64,000 nucleotides of DNA from Neodiprion pinetum (GCF_021155775.2 NC_060232.1:3417257-3481256), one strand, 5' to 3'; positions 13,501-27,838 are shown, numbered from the stretch's first letter. Notes: a model not told the origin generated them from the sequence alone. A program made the numbers and translations.

Positions 13501-14620
13501 TGCACTTTAGAATTTGTTCGTACATTCTTTATGTGTAGATTATTGTGCAGCACGGCTGAACAGACTGAAAGTGGAGAGAAAATGGTTGCTTTTGCTCCCT
13601 GTACGCGTAACGTCTTACTCACTAATGGATCTCCGGCATTACGCGTACACTCGAGGGATGAAATAACTCTTATTGCGGTGGAAAAGTCAAGTGGCAAAGA
13701 CGGAGACCTGCACGGTTGATGTCTACGGTAGACAGGTAAACTCATATTAATAATTTGCCACTCTTGGTTTCCAGAATGTTCGAATTTCTCTTTATGCTAT
13801 ATATCCACTGATTATAATGTGGTAGAAATTAATTTCACAAGGATCGCTGTTTTCACGTATTTCTTTTTTAACTTTTTAGATTCGTCGAAACATTTGTCAA
13901 AACCAGAAACACAACGCCGTAATTAAGGTAAATTATGGTCTTAGAATAGATTTGCTCTACGCATGCGACCCGGAAACAGGCTTGCAGAAAAGTAGCCTAA
14001 CATCTATCGAAATTGAGGCACAATTATATCGTTCACGTGCGTGCGGTAATCTTATTAACGAGAAATAGAAGACTGGGTAAATGATTTTGTTGATAATTTA
14101 AACAATAATCGAGCGATCGAAGATGGCATCATCACGGAATCTCGCGATTTATTACCGTTCGAGCAGTCGCACTTAGGCACCCAATAACTTGAACGCTAAG
14201 CCGAGTGGTTACGAATGCGCGGTTCTGTATACGTAGGTATATAATGGGTGTGCATCTCATAGGGAGAACGGCCGAAAAATCTATTATAACATTCGGAGCT
14301 GGCTTACACACATGTATATCCGTATAAAATGCAGCGGAGAAAGAAATGGCCCCCGATACCGGGGCGGGCAGGGGTTGATCCAAAAAAGGGGATGGAGAGG
14401 GGGGCGGGAAGGGAGGGTTTCCTTTCTGCAGGCTCCCCTCTATGATATTCCCAAACACCCACCCACTCTCGGCTTGAAGCGGAGCTACGCAACCCCTGCA
14501 GGACCCCGTCGGGGCCCGACGAGAACCGCGAGAAAGCGGAGAAGGAAGGAGCGAGCGGAGAACGGAGAACGGAGAACGGAGAAACACGGCGCGGCGGACG
14601 CAGCCGCGCGGCGCTGGCGA

Positions 14621-14654
14621 TGGTGGTGGTGGTGGTGCTGCTGCTGCTGCTGCT
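14621..14654. repeat. (TGG)n-(TGC)n compound trinucleotide repeat
   Basis: About five TGG units pass directly into about six TGC/CTG units. This is non-coding as far as can be seen. Confidence 0.93.
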
Positions 14655-14910
14655 AGTCAAACCAAAACTCAGGCATGATTAATGATCGCAGGCAGAGCGC
14701 TGCTTCAAACAACAAACTTTTCCCAAGGAACGGAGGAGAATACAAGAAAAAATATATAAGAAAGAGGGAACTCTCTTTCTTCGCATCCACCCTTCAGTCG
14801 ACTAATACCCCGAGCTCCTCCACTCTGACAGCCTTTCATTTCTTTCTATCCTTCTTTCCCTCGTCCTTACTTGCTTACTTTCCTCTCCGCGTCTCTCCCG
14901 CTCCCTTTTT

Positions 14911-14962
14911 CACTCTCACTCTCACTCTCTCACTCCCTCTCTCTCTCTCTCTCTCTCTCTCT
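14911..14962. repeat. (CT)n microsatellite
   Basis: An interrupted CACTCT stretch leads into a clean CT run at about 14936-14962, within a 250-bp pyrimidine-rich block. Confidence 0.93.
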
Positions 14963-17310
14963 TTTCCACTCTTTCTCTCTATCCGCGGTCCCGTTTCTGC
15001 GGCATTGTCAAGAATTTCTCTCGCTCTCCGTTTCTCTTTCTCCGCGCTGAGAGCTTTAATATCGCGAAGCTTGCTGTAAGGATGTAAGGAGTGCACATCC
15101 AGCGAGTCATTAAACCGATGTTTATCGCTTTCGCTTCGGTGTATTCCGGAATTTTCAAGGAAAAAAAAACAAACCAATTGTATTAAGAAGAGAAAAGTGA
15201 CCCTGATTCCTATATTTTTTTTCTCTCTTTTCTACTTTGCCAAAAAAAAAAAAAAAATTTCGCTCGGCAGAGTAGTACATCAAGATTCATCACTGTTGGT
15301 GTCAATTTTCGTTCAAGTTACGGGATCTGCCAACACCATTTTGAAACCAAGAGTGATGCGAGCTTAAAAAGTTTTGAGGAGATGATGCGGGCACATTGCG
15401 CTCATCTCGGTGAAGCGAGGAGATAATTTTTCGACGAAAATTTTCGGCAACTGAGCAAGTCGAGTCGTTTGTCCAGAATCCAGAGACCGGGCGAAAAGTA
15501 TATAGAAAGGGAAGAAGGACAAAGAAGTCGGTGCAAAAGCGATGCTCCGAAGTGAAAAACAATTATTTTCTACGAACGGAGTTTTAAACTGTGTAAACTC
15601 AAAGTAGGCATCGAAGAAAGCTGAAGAACGAAGCTTTTTTCCTGAAAATAACGAGACGGTGCGTTCCGAACTTTTGATTCCGGAGCACGCGCCATCGGGA
15701 AAACTTCAGCTACACCTGGCCGTGAAATTGGGTCGAACGAGGTAAAAAGTCGCGATGCATAAAGGGGAAATAAAACGAAATAAAACTCTCACGGCGTGTC
15801 GCGTAAACTCGAGGAGCCGAAATACGGGGCAGACTGCTGTTCCAGCGTGCCACGCGGTACTGACAGGGCACGGGGCCGAAAGTGCAAAGTCACTGGGACA
15901 GCCAGCCGACGTGGATGAGGCTGACCGAGCAAGCCTGCATAACAGTACACGGAGGATGGCGTAGCGGTTTGTCGGCGAGCAGCCGTCGGCACGTAGATAA
16001 GTCGGCGCTCGGACACACGGTGGAGAATAATGCGACTTATTAGCCAGCTACCATTTGTGGCCGATTCACTTGATGAGCGCATTCGGGCCTTGTAACGAGA
16101 GCCAATTGACGGATTCGGCGTATCGCGATGCTTTCGTCTCGCGGAATACCTCAAACGTAGTGAATCTTGACGGAGAACTCGGACGCGAGCCACCAAGGGA
16201 TTATGACTGATGAAGCAGCGGCTGATCGCACAGGTCTGCAAAAAAAATGTATTTTTTTTTTTTCAGCCGTATGGAATGTTTTTCGTAAGCTTTGTGTTTC
16301 CGAGCGTCCTGAATCGAAAAATGACATCCATTTGCCTACGTCACGTATACAGTGTTCTTGCAAAATTCAAGGTGTTTGCATGAGAATGCATAACAATAAT
16401 GAAAAAAAAAAAAAAAAACACCATTTTATTACGATGAACTGAACAATATTTCTTACAAGATTAAATTAAATTAAACTCTTTCATACGCCTCCGAAAACAC
16501 TTGCACTTTCCATTTTTTGTTTGTATTTATTCTTGAGTCTCACTCTAATACATGTCAAATGGAAGTAAGAAATTATTTTTGTATAGAATTTTCAGAATCA
16601 AGAAAAGGATACGAGATTTCAAATTGAACGGCAGTTTCCACTCTAAATGAAACTACAAACACGAGTTCAAGAAAAAACCTGACGTCATGGAATTTTTAGA
16701 GTATTTTTTCCGGTTTCAATGAAGAAAAAATCTGTAAGATAAAGTATAATAAACACCTGTCCAGTTTCTCAGTTGCAGATCTGTGCAGGTACTTACAGCC
16801 GGTGCATCGCATGAACACTCTCCACTCCTCGTTCTTACATCAAATTAAATTGCACCGTCCGCGAAGCCTGATCCTGAACAATTAGCGGACGATTCACTGA
16901 ACTCGAAATGGATCAAGGAGCGGAGAATTGTTCTGGGTCAGATGTCCTGATGATAATTATTCCATGATTTGTCCTCACGGGTCACGAGTGCCACTTGCAT
17001 TACTGTCGTTGCATCTGTTGCTCGGACCCATGTACGACTCACGCTATCACTATGTTCGGTTAATCAATGCTGTGTTGAACTCTGGACTCTGATTGGCGGC
17101 GGCAATGCGCGAGCTTAACGTCTCGAGTGAAATTCATGTAATTCTACAAGTGTGAATTCTTTCAAATACATTGAATGATGGACTCTGTTCGATGTTGACT
17201 TGCATATTATTGTTGACTTGTTAACAGGTATGTAACGGGTATGAAAGTTGGTTGTGTGAATTTCAGTAGTTTCAGTAGAATAATCTCACCTATCAAAGAC
17301 CTGTTGCGAA

Positions 17311-17345
17311 ATATCATATATACATATATATATATAGTATATAGT
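17311..17345. repeat. (AT)n-rich tract
   Basis: Alternating AT with two interruptions. Confidence 0.85.
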
Positions 17346-19014
17346 ACCGTGTGAAGTGATAAAAACATGAATCATACTGCAGGGTTAGGTAAAGCTGAGA
17401 GTTGTTTCGTCGTTTTACAATCATATTGCCTGTCGAAACATGCTACGAATAAATGCTCGAAGGTTTTCATCGCCGAATATGAAACGTTTATAGTGTGGAG
17501 CTTAAATCATCACTGCGTATCTGCAGAGGATGAGAAAAGTTCAGAAGGATATGGAAGACCTCGAAAAGTCCGTCTATTACTAGAAAACGATCAGGGATTC
17601 CGAAGGGGTGAGCTTATCAACTTTTCGATTTCGTGATACACGACTGTTTGTATCACGATTGTTTGTAACCAAATTTGGTTATCTTCAATTTACGATTTTC
17701 GAAGTACGCTATTGTTAATCACAGATTCAAAAATCTGGTAATTGACAAACTGGATCATCCAATACTCTTTCAAATATTTCAATTATTCTCCAGTGCAGTA
17801 CAGCGGCGTTTCTCGGGTTCTGGCAACTGTTTTAGATCCCCGATTGCGAGGGCGGTTTAATTAACCCAGGTCAGGGGGTTCATAAAACGCGCCGAAGAAG
17901 CATTAGCGTCCGGCAATTCCGAGTTCGGATCGAGTGTATCGTATCGGTTCGGCGACGGTTCGAGTCCTGGGGAGATAGATACCTGAAGATGATGCGCGAC
18001 TAGGTATCGGGCGGGTACCTTGAAACTACGGTCCAAACGTAGAGGTATAACGTGATTAACGATGCCCGGGTCCACTTCGAGGTGGGTGGCACATGCCTTT
18101 GTGACAGGACGGCGGCTGCTCGAGTCCGAGGATCCTTGACAGAGCCACCGCGGCTCGGCGAGCCTTATTTTGTTCTAGTCGGAGCGAAGTCGTGATTACA
18201 TCGAACAGCTCACGGTCCAAACAAACTTCAGCCTGACTCAGGATTAATACGTTTCGGAGAAAGTTGGTTCGGAAAACGGAGCGGTGATCGGGCGAATATC
18301 GAGAAAACCTGAGGGAAAGGAGAACGCCATGGGAATGAGCACGCCGAGGTCCATCTCGCGGAATGAGTTCGGCCCCGGAGAAACAGAGGTGGGTTCGAAC
18401 GCGCCCGGGGGAACGAGGAGGGTAGCTCGATCTGATGAGGGTAGTTTCTGGATACGCGAGCACACGTGCAAGTGTACGTCGCTATATTGGCAGGCGTGGC
18501 CGCGGGTCTGTTCGGGCCGAGGGTTCAGGGGGAGGTGAGGGGGCAGCTGATTGGTTCCCGGAGTATCAGCCCCAGGTTGAACCCCGGCGTGAACCGAGCC
18601 CCTTGGGCGAAGGGAACCCCGTATTCACGTCTCGAGGAGTGCCTTAATAAAATGCGCATTTATACGAGCAGGGCGATATTGAACCTTGGGATAGAATTTG
18701 CTCCGACGCTTATCGGCTTATCCGCAAAACCCCTCGGCTCATTTAACGCGACGGTCGAAACGCGCCTTGTTTCCTGGCTGTGCGCGTCGCTGCTCAACCG
18801 CGCGTGAAACCGGAGAACGAAATTGCCGCGGGCACGGCGAAAACGGAGGCAGCTAGGCTGGACGTTTCGGCGGATATCGGAGTTGACGAGTCGCTGAAAG
18901 GGCTGAAACGGCGCCGGACGAGCAGCCATCCGCTTTCCGGGGTTCGAGAAGACGGCTGAACTTTCCCGAGAAAGTTTGATGAGTCTATCAAATGCTATTA
19001 TTCGGCAGAACCTG

Positions 19015-19047
19015 CCCCCCCCCCCCCCCCCTCCTCCCCCCCGCCCC
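19015..19047. repeat. C17 homopolymer and pyrimidine tract
   Basis: Seventeen consecutive C residues (19015-19031) followed by further C-rich sequence. Confidence 0.95.
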
Positions 19048-22000
19048 TCACCCCGCGAGGGCCACGCACCGCCCCCCGTCCTCCGCGTTCTTTAATCATT
19101 CAAAGTAAATCAATCACCCATCCAGCGGCCTGCAATCGCGCCAGTCACCCTCCGGTCTCCCTCAGCCAGAAAACTTTGTATCCCTCAGCCCATCGCTTTA
19201 GACCTCAAAACTGAACGACGTTATCAAGGAGACCCGCACCCTCCGAAACCCGTCCCTACCGCCATCGGCTGTAATTATAAAAGTCTGGGATGCCAAAATT
19301 GCTTCTTTACAGTCACCGCGGGACGATAATTTGAGTGACTACTTGTCGCGACTCCGATTCGAGGAGAAGGTATCTTACGTAACATCGAGTGTAACTCGGA
19401 GCAGTCGGTCCTCGATGATGATTGACTCGGTCCTGTCGCAGGTAAAATGCCGAAGTTTGTTCGGCGAACCGAGATTTTCGGAGATCTCGACGATGGAAAA
19501 GGGTTACGGGAGTCAAGAGAAAGTTGCTAACTTTGAAAATTTGAATAATTTACTGCTTGTAAATATGGCAGTGAATATAATCAACCGGAAGCTGTGTCCA
19601 TTGTCCAGTTATCGGAAGGCTACAAACGCTCACCGCAACTAGTAGTGGCTTACGGTAAGCCGTCCCACCGTCCAGAGGACTCCGTGTATCGAAGGTACGT
19701 CAGGCCAAGCTGCAAGTAGCCAAAGGGTTTCCGACGTCCACCTTTCTCCGTGATTTATTACCGTGCGAATCGAATTTTTTCATTATTCCGCCTGTGGAAG
19801 ATTTTCACGACTGCCAAAAGACGGAGACAGAAGTTTTCTTATGGACTTGGAAAAGTCGCTAACATTTTCGCGTAAAGTCTCGGAGAAAATTCGTCCGTGA
19901 TAAAAATGAACGACAAATTTATCTCGGATTGATTCTCCTCACCCATATGGCATGAATATTGGCTGGATATTATTCGGGATGAAATTTTTTACGATCCTTG
20001 AGGACTTGCAACGGGGTGAAACAGGATTCGCAGCGACGTCGAGCACGGATGGACCGGAGCTGCAAGTATCGAGGGAGCGAAGGATAGCGGTTCTGCTTAC
20101 GGAGTGTTATTGTGTGCCGATCAGTTCCGGCTCATCAGCCGACGAGGCTTCGAGTAGGACGTGTATCCAGACGTCCCTGGATGCCAACCCGTTCCTCCCC
20201 GCCCCTTCCCTCTTATCTCCACTGTTCCTTTAACTTCTAAAGATTGTTATTCTTCCGCCGTACGTTGCTTCCACGGCGTCGAGGCCTGCTCTCCAGGTAC
20301 CCCGCAGATGCCGAAAACAGGAGTGGGTGTCCTCCGCCCACGCCCGTCCGCCGATATAATTGTAAATTCGACACTGACAATAAACACAGTACAAATTGTC
20401 GGGCTTTTATCCTTCGACATGCGAACGAGTATCAGTCCCCTGGGAGTTATGAAACGGCAAAATTGCTGTACCTCCTCCTTGCCCTCCCGGTTATAACTTC
20501 TTTCTCTGACTCTCTCAGCACTCGAACCTTGCTTCGAAACGACGAAAGGATGTACTCGCAGTAACGACCCGTCTGAATGACGCAAGGGCGAATCATGTGG
20601 AATTGAAAATCGCTGGACTGAGTCGCTGAGGAATTTTTTTCGATTAGCAAACAGGTCGTGTAGCGAGTATCGGAGAATTTCGTTTGAAACTGTTGAAAAT
20701 TTTTCGCACGTAACTTGAGAATCAAGAGTGGGTACGAAAAAAAGCAAAGTTTGAGAAGAAGGCGCGAGAAAGAAAAGGCAGCGGTGTGAGGGGGGGGGGA
20801 GAGAGAAAAAAACGCGCCGGTTTAATTTAGCTCACCATTTACGTTTGCGAGCTGAATTCGCAGCGATTCCTTCGGTCATCCGGAACGGACTTTTTGAAAA
20901 ATGAATGTTTTCTCCTCGAAGAGTGGGTCCCTAAAATGGGTGAAAAATACCGACAATGCAAATCCATTAATCTTAAAGTTTGCCGCTCACAACTCGAACT
21001 CGTGATGCCGACACAGACATCCCTTTGCACTTACGTCTCTGCTCTGTACGAGGCTCGTGACTTCGACCTGCGTTGCAGCGAGCCGTCCGTTCGGCTGCAT
21101 AAGATCCGTTTTGGGATAGGTCGGCAGAGATGCGAGTCCTGCAGGTCCTTTTCGGACAATTAGGGCTAGAGAATGAAAGTGGGTCATTCCTCAGCGGGGC
21201 AGCTACCCTTTGACCCAGGATGGGATTCGTATGCAAACGGCTGAAAGACGCGAACGGTACGACGACGTCGGAAGGCCAAAGTGGGTGGATGTAATTTCCA
21301 AGGTCACGGACAGTAGCTGACCTTCACCTCGTGCCCTCCTCCTTCTCCTCCTCTGCATCCATCCTCATCCGGGCCGGTAATCACCGAAGAGCAGAATTCT
21401 CAAAGCAGAATGTAATGCTCTTGAGGAGTTTCAAGAGAACCGCTGACGCCTTCTATCGTCGGCTGTCACGCGTCGACGTACGCCTTAAAAATGTGTAATA
21501 TACGTGTGCATGCGGACCCGAGCACGGCGTTTACCCGCGAACAAAGCACTTCTGGACGCCATTATGTTAACGTCAAAAATGGGCAGAGGTCTATTTGAGT
21601 GAGGAAACAAAAAAGGTAAGGATGAAACAAAAAAATAAATGAAAAAAAAAAATAAATAAAAATGCGAGAACGAGAGAAAGAAAGAAAACTAAATGAGATA
21701 CGAAAAGGAGAGATAAAAAATACCGCTTGTACTTTTCGCCGAGAAGTGATAATTGCCCACTCGAATATGACGCGGCTTACAAAACTTAGGACCGATTGTT
21801 TTGACGCCTAATAAGCTCCTACTGAATGGCAGAAAAAAGTCCTCTGGGTTGTTTTTTTTTTTTTTCCTTTTTATCATTTATCCACATGTTTCAAGGTTGC
21901 TGGTTTCTTGTTTGCCTTCTACCTTTTCTTCTGTGTAATCGGTAATGTGGCAGTGTTCCAACAGGCTTACGATTTCAATTGATTCTAATTATTCGTATGT

Positions 22001-24578
22001 ATACATGTTAATTGGCGACGGTGAGCTACTTTCGAGATCGCTTGTGACCTTGACACTTTTCAGTTTCTGCTTATTCTTTTTTTTCGCCATTCTTCGCCTC
22101 TGAAACTTCTTTGAAGCAACAGCACGCTGTCAGAGAATTACACAAATACTTGGAATTGAAAGTAATTTCACAATTAGTTGACACAAATAAGCAGGTGATA
22201 CCAACTATCTCTAGGGAGTCTATCCCACCTCAGGCTATTCAGCCGATCAATTCGGGTTTGACAACTTGCTCCCGAGATACAAACTTACCTAATTAAATTC
22301 TGCATGATAGCCCGAGAGTACTGATGTCAGTCAGGATCGCGAAATTACGATAAACAGAAATATAAAAACACATTGAACGGATACTTCCGAGTCGAAAATT
22401 CCGTTGAAAATCGTTGAATTTAAAAGCTGCGAATATATTCTGTGAAAAAAAAAAATTCAGGATTCGTTGACTTGACTGACTTTTCAAGGAGAAGAAAATT
22501 CTGCACGCGTATTCTAACCCTGTTTACCTGCGAGAATAGCGACTCAAAAGGGGGATTCGATCCCTGGAGAACCCGGGGGCGAGTCGCCATCCCCGTATGT
22601 TCGACCTGAGCTCCCGCTATCGCGTGAGTCAGCGATACGAGTGTCTCCAGGGGCTCATTTTTCCCCCATCGGACAGTCCGGCTACTGCCAACGCCTCGGG
22701 TACGGAGTAAAAATATTTTGAATTTTGTACAGGAATGATCAAATGGAAACGGACATGCGTGAAGACACTCTTGACGTATACCCGTGATCAATAACTCCCG
22801 AAGGAAGCGGGTGAATTCGTTGCGAGCTGAACTGTCCTCATATTTTTGTGTATTTTAATATTATTTGCAAACATCCGATTTCACGCGGTTTCAAAAAATA
22901 GTCGAACCTCCCGGAGGATCGATCGATCGTCTTGGATTCCCTGCGGGATATTGAAACACCCTCGTTTGATCGTCATGATTCGTACGGCACAGCTCGCGCA
23001 AGCTTTTCTTGAGTGAGAATGAATTTTCGGGACGTCTTTTTAAGCAGCTCTATTCACCCGGATTCTTGGGGAAAATTAATAAGGGGTAAAAGGTCGGAAT
23101 ATATATTTAATCTATGAACTTTGGAAGAGTGAAAATTTAATTAAGAATCTTACAACACGAGACGCTCGCGTAAATTGTGTTGATTTTAAACTTCACTCTC
23201 TCACGATTCGGCGAAACGATCAACAAGTTATTATGCCTCGATTATATTTAATAAACCGGGGAAAGAGATGAATCGTGTTACGTCTTCCACGCGGGGCGCG
23301 GCAGTGGAAAGCTATATACGTTCACAGCGGGTTATTAAAACTTTATACCAATGCGGCGTATAATAAGCATCGCGACTGGCTCCGGATTGAAATTAAATTG
23401 CCAACCGTTTTGTTACCATTTATCATTATCACGAACAACGCGAGTTTAACCCCGCATTATCTATCCGACAATATTCACTGGAAAGTTGACGCGATCCGCA
23501 CGAGTTGGGTAAAAACGCGATACAACCTCGCGAAATTTTTCCTGAAATAAGAGAGGCGAAAAAATCGGGCAACACTATCGATTGCCGTTCTCAGGCCCGC
23601 GTCGACGATGACGTATTCTCTCCTTGTCCGCAAGAAGAAGACGAAGAATGGGAAAAGTGCTACCGCGAACCTCGAGGACCTCGTATAAGGGGGAGATTGG
23701 CGGTGAGGGTGGCAAGGGCGATCAACGAAGCGATAGTCGCGGACCGATTTCGAGATGGCAAGGATTCGTTTTGGGGAGTAAGAGCGCGGACCGGGAACCG
23801 GCCAGGATGCAGGACGAGCTGGCGGCGGGGTTCTGGGGCGGCTGAAGGGCCGGGTGACACGCCGCCGGTCTCCGGGAGAAGTGATTGATTGTGTTTCACC
23901 GGAAGAGAGAGGAGAGCCGGAGGGTGGAGCGGGAGGGGGGCGAAGTTTCGGAGCGCGAAACGCGATGATAGAGACGAAGCGCTCGAGTCCGCGAGAAGAT
24001 GCCCTCGCCGGCAGCTCCAGCGTCCAAAAAGCTCGGGATTCCACTCGAAGAAGCTTTCCTCAACGATTTACACTATCCGCGTTCATCTCTTCTCCGACGG
24101 CGGCGCGTCGGGTTGGACAAAGGAAAAATAGAAACACCCACCCCACCGCGCTCAAGAGAAAAAGTGAGTTGTTCGAACAAAAAGCAGGTGACGCGCTCTC
24201 AGCTTCCCTCGATTGCCACTCTCCTCGCCTTCGTCTTCGCCGATTTCTCCGCGAGGGTGAATTTCAGGGTGGTAAAAAAAAAATAAAATTCCACGCAAAC
24301 CTCGCCTGGAAACCGTCATCAGTGTCGCCGAAATTGCATACCCGAATCGAAGACTCGGAGGCTGTGACAAGAACTGCGATCTCGGGACTAGGACGAGGTT
24401 TTTCAAGGGCGAACGCCGCGTTCATTGATGAAATTCATGGCTGCTCGCCTCGCGGTGAGAGAGGCGATAATTTCATCGATGCGCTCAGCGCGAAAGAGCT
24501 GACGATATTTTTTATATATAATTGCCCCTTTGCATAAGACGTTTATTAAGACGTGAGTGGTTGTCAAATTAAATTTTT

Positions 24579-24622
24579 TCTCTCTCTCTCTCCCTCTCTG
24601 TCTCTCTCTCTCTCTCTCTCTC
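24579..24622. repeat. (CT)n microsatellite
   Basis: CT dinucleotide run with two small interruptions. Confidence 0.95.
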
Positions 24623-24788
24623 GATTTCTTATTACCAGAGATAATTACAGTCCGCACATACGGTGATTACCCGCAAATATATTTATCCTGCACAAGTCTT
24701 GCATTGAGAGACGCGCATTTATAGACGATACTCGCGATAAAATCGCCGGGGGCAAGATCGACGGGATTCAAATTACTCCGTGGATATG

Positions 24789-24804
24789 TATATATATATA
24801 TATA
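24789..24804. repeat. (TA)8 microsatellite
   Basis: Eight uninterrupted TA units. Confidence 0.9.
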
Positions 24805-25017
24805 CAGGCCCGTACCAACTTATTCATAAACGAACGGTTTGAATGATGCGACGAAATGTTACGGGCTCCACAATATTATAATGACCAAGCAACTTACATA
24901 ATTCCCCTCCCACTCGGAGACCACGACACCTGCTCTTCGAGCTGCGCAGAGAACCCGAAGGTTGTCAATGCGTGGCCTTTTTGTCACGTATTTGTTTTTT
25001 ACCCTCATCACCTTTAT

Positions 25018-25033
25018 CCCCCCCCCCCCCCCC
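25018..25033. repeat. C16 homopolymer
   Basis: Sixteen consecutive C residues. Confidence 0.95.
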
Positions 25034-27581
25034 TTCTGCTGCAATTTGTTTCATTTTAGTTTCATTTTTTCTTGCTTCATTTCAATCTTTTTACTCGATC
25101 TAATTTGGTAATCGTGTGTTATTAATGACTCGATCTAACGCGTGCAATGACCGAGAAATTTTCAGCATCTACTGGTCTCGTTGCGTCGCCGAGTTTATGA
25201 TTCAGTTCCTGAACAAACGATGACAAAGTAGAAAAAATATGATATTGGCAACTGACAAGTTTTTATTGGGGAGCAAAAAAAAAAGATATGGTTAGCAATA
25301 TTTTTAGCTTTTATATTTAACCAATAGTTTTACATTGTATTTTTTATAAGAGATCATTTCTTCTCACTCATGTTTCATTTCGATGAAATTTTTTTTCACT
25401 GCCCTGCTTCGAAGCTCTTTCTCTCTTTGCGCGCAGAGAGATGCGTCGAGCAATTGGAACAGCTTCCCACCAAACTGAAATGCATGCCCTGCAACTGCGC
25501 CGTCAATTTTTCGTTTTAGCAGAGTATAATTTATATCTATTATTCACGGTTGCCTTCAAGTATCAAGTAACAGCCGTCTGGGCCGCCATGCCCGATTCCC
25601 ATTCAATAAAAGGTCCCCCTGCAGTGCACCGGGCTGCCAATATACACATACCGACTCTTGTCAACCATCGATACTGATCTCTTGATTCCACGTTGCAATT
25701 TATTCCGCATATACCTATTCTCAGAGGTTACTGCGAGCACTCCGAAGCGAACAAACAACTCCAAGGATGCACCGTTGGGAATAAGGCCCACAAATGTTTG
25801 TTTCTCAATCAGCCGGGCTCGGGGAATATTCATTTTCCACGCTTTTGGACAACGAGCGTGTTCCTTAAATTTATTATTGGACTAGCACCGAAGTTCCGTA
25901 CATCAGACTTCGAGTCCGTCAACGAGTAATGATAAGGAAGCGATTGAAGCCGACGTATCTACAGAGTGATGGGTGGGAGAATCATGTTCGTGTTCGTCAA
26001 TAAATAAAAATAAGATAACGTACTATTGATGATCATAATATGCATGCGCGAAGGGTTGAAAAAAAAAAGAAATGTTCCCAACACGCTTCCGTACACTTTT
26101 TTACAGATCGTCAAGCATCGCTGACGTTACGATTTGTTCATCGCTTGTGCAATTTGTTCAACCGTTCGCGCGTTTCTTTACTATTATCCTTTCTATCCGT
26201 TCACGAGGACCGACTGCCAGGGGCACTAATTTTATCGTGTAAACGGTCGCATCTTGCTTTGGAAAAAGAAGAGAAAACAGAGGGTAAAAAAAGAAGAATG
26301 TCAGGGGAAAAAAACCGTTGTTGTATCATTATAAGAGTACAATAAAACGCGGTGAGTGTGCTCTTTGTATAATGACGGGGCGTTTCATGCTCTTTATACG
26401 CCAGGCTTGTGTCACAAGTGCGCCCAGAGACTGCTCAGTGGGTATTAAAGGTGTACTATAGTTGGTTCGCCGCGTGCGAGATCACCGTCGCACTACTATT
26501 ACTGATTGTGAGTATAGGTCAGGTACGAATACGTGTAGGTTATATCCACACAACCGAAAGTGTCGGTTGACCAGGCAGCCGATAGCGGAGACCAAGTCAG
26601 ACGGAGGCCACCTTTCACCGTGATACCCTAGCTCCGAAGGCACTCGAGGAACGGTATTGTCACGAGCAGTTCCCCAAACATGTCGGTCCAAGCTATTTAT
26701 AGAATTATATGCCCAGCAGTAAACACTGGCATCATCGGTCGAATTTACCATGATCGTGCATACCCAGTGGATGTCAACCTACAGGAACGGGGTGAACGTT
26801 GAACGAGATGTCCATCATGGCCTGGGAACCTGGGGCGGGTTGATAAGTTTCGAGAGGAGTGACCGTCCGGCTCAACCCCCGATATAGTTCCGAGTCCCTC
26901 AACTCGACGGCTAGAACGAGATTTTGGGGATGCTAAGGTTGGCCTGCGGAGCTTGGACTACGCTCTTCTAGGGGTTGGTCTCGGCGGGGTGGCGATGGCA
27001 TGGCAGTGGTGGTGGAAGTGGTGGGGGATACTCTAGGAAACGGGGGTGGGGAGCGTCAAGCAGCTGGGAATGGTGGCGGCTCGGTGTCGGCGGCAGGACG
27101 ACCTGGAGGGAGTGCGAACCAAACAGAGAGTAACCAGACGAGTTTCTGCCGAGGCACCGCGAGCTCTCCTTCGCGGGTTCCTCCGGGAAAAAGTGCCGCG
27201 CGTCATCCTTCGCTCACAGTACAGAAGTGGAATTCGATACGATCATTAGCGGTGCTTTCCGCAAGTTGAGCCGTCGCGCGAGTTGGACGATAATCACCCT
27301 TGTTTCGTTTCTAGATTGATTCTCTGGAATTGAATTGGAACAGTCGCTTTCTCAAATCGTGCGCCTATCTCAGGTATCGGATAAAATATTTTTGCCGCTG
27401 TTATTCCGACATATAAGCCAGTGGTTCGCGCGCTAAGGAGCAAAAGAGAGTCAGGTGGGTAGGGACGAAGGAAAGATAAAGAGGGAGAGTTACGGCACCT
27501 GCCACCGTCCTTGCGGGGCGCCACTCGCACGCTGCGTGCGTGCCGGCTATCCATCATGGTCGCGGACGTCGGGCTGCTCTG

Positions 27582-27631
27582 ATTGGTCGGGAACAGTCAC
27601 GTGGTATGGTAATTGGGAAGAAGTGGGCGGG
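27582..27631 (+). promoter_or_regulatory. Candidate Dfd proximal promoter elements
   Basis: Within 50 bp there are an inverted CCAAT box (attgg, 27582-27586), a palindromic E-box (cacgtg, 27598-27603) and a GC box (gggcggg, 27625-27631), about 290-340 bp upstream of the Dfd ATG in a GC-rich patch. The grouping and position suggest proximal promoter sites. No TATA box or start site can be fixed from sequence, so this is inference. The transcription start could be further upstream, even with an additional 5' exon. Confidence 0.3.
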
Positions 27632-27784
27632 AACGTATAGCGTCGCCTCGTGTACGCGGCGAGAGGTTCAGCGGAGAGGATCGGCAAGAGTGTCCGAAGA
27701 AGCGGTGCGAACAGCCGTGTCCGTCGCGAGTGAACCAAGCGAAAAGTGCCGCGGCCAGCGAAGGTCGGACTCACGTAAACCCCG

Positions 27785-27838
27785 ATGATGGACCCCAGTG
27801 AAAAGTGCCGTGATCGCCGGGCGTGTGCCAGAGTGTGA
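27785..27838 (+). other. Upstream open reading frame in the presumed Dfd leader
   Basis: An ATGATG pair opens a 17-codon frame (MMDPSEKCRDRRACARV, stop TGA) that closes 80 bp before the Dfd start codon and lies in a different frame. If the mature leader contains it, ribosomes would meet it before the Dfd ATG, and it could lower Dfd translation. It is only relevant if the transcription start is upstream of 27785, which the sequence does not settle. The peptide has no recognisable features. Confidence 0.35.

Larger units (their letters stand above)
10573..27499. other. About 17 kb of non-coding DNA upstream of Dfd
   Basis: I found no homeobox, transposase, tRNA or microRNA here. AT-rich stretches alternate with GC-rich patches at about 12.4-13.2, 14.3-14.7, 17.8-18.9 and 23.5-24.5 kb. 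A TGATTAAT Hox-Exd type site lies at 14676-14683 (extended atgattaatgat). In other insects the region upstream of Dfd carries autoregulatory and maxillary enhancers; that role here is inference. Confidence 0.55.

Noticed and set aside
14676..14683. TGATTAAT Hox-Exd type sites here and at 29836-29843
   Set aside because: About two such 8-mers are expected by chance in 64 kb on two strands, so these alone do not support enhancers.
17940..17980. Second tRNA-like B box (ggttcgagtcc)
   Set aside because: No cloverleaf can be formed from the surrounding sequence on either strand.
23854..24537. 227-codon frame, with a 189-codon frame on the opposite strand
   Set aside because: It lacks an ATG at the start. 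It lies in a GC-rich patch where stops are rare on both strands, and it has no recognisable domain.
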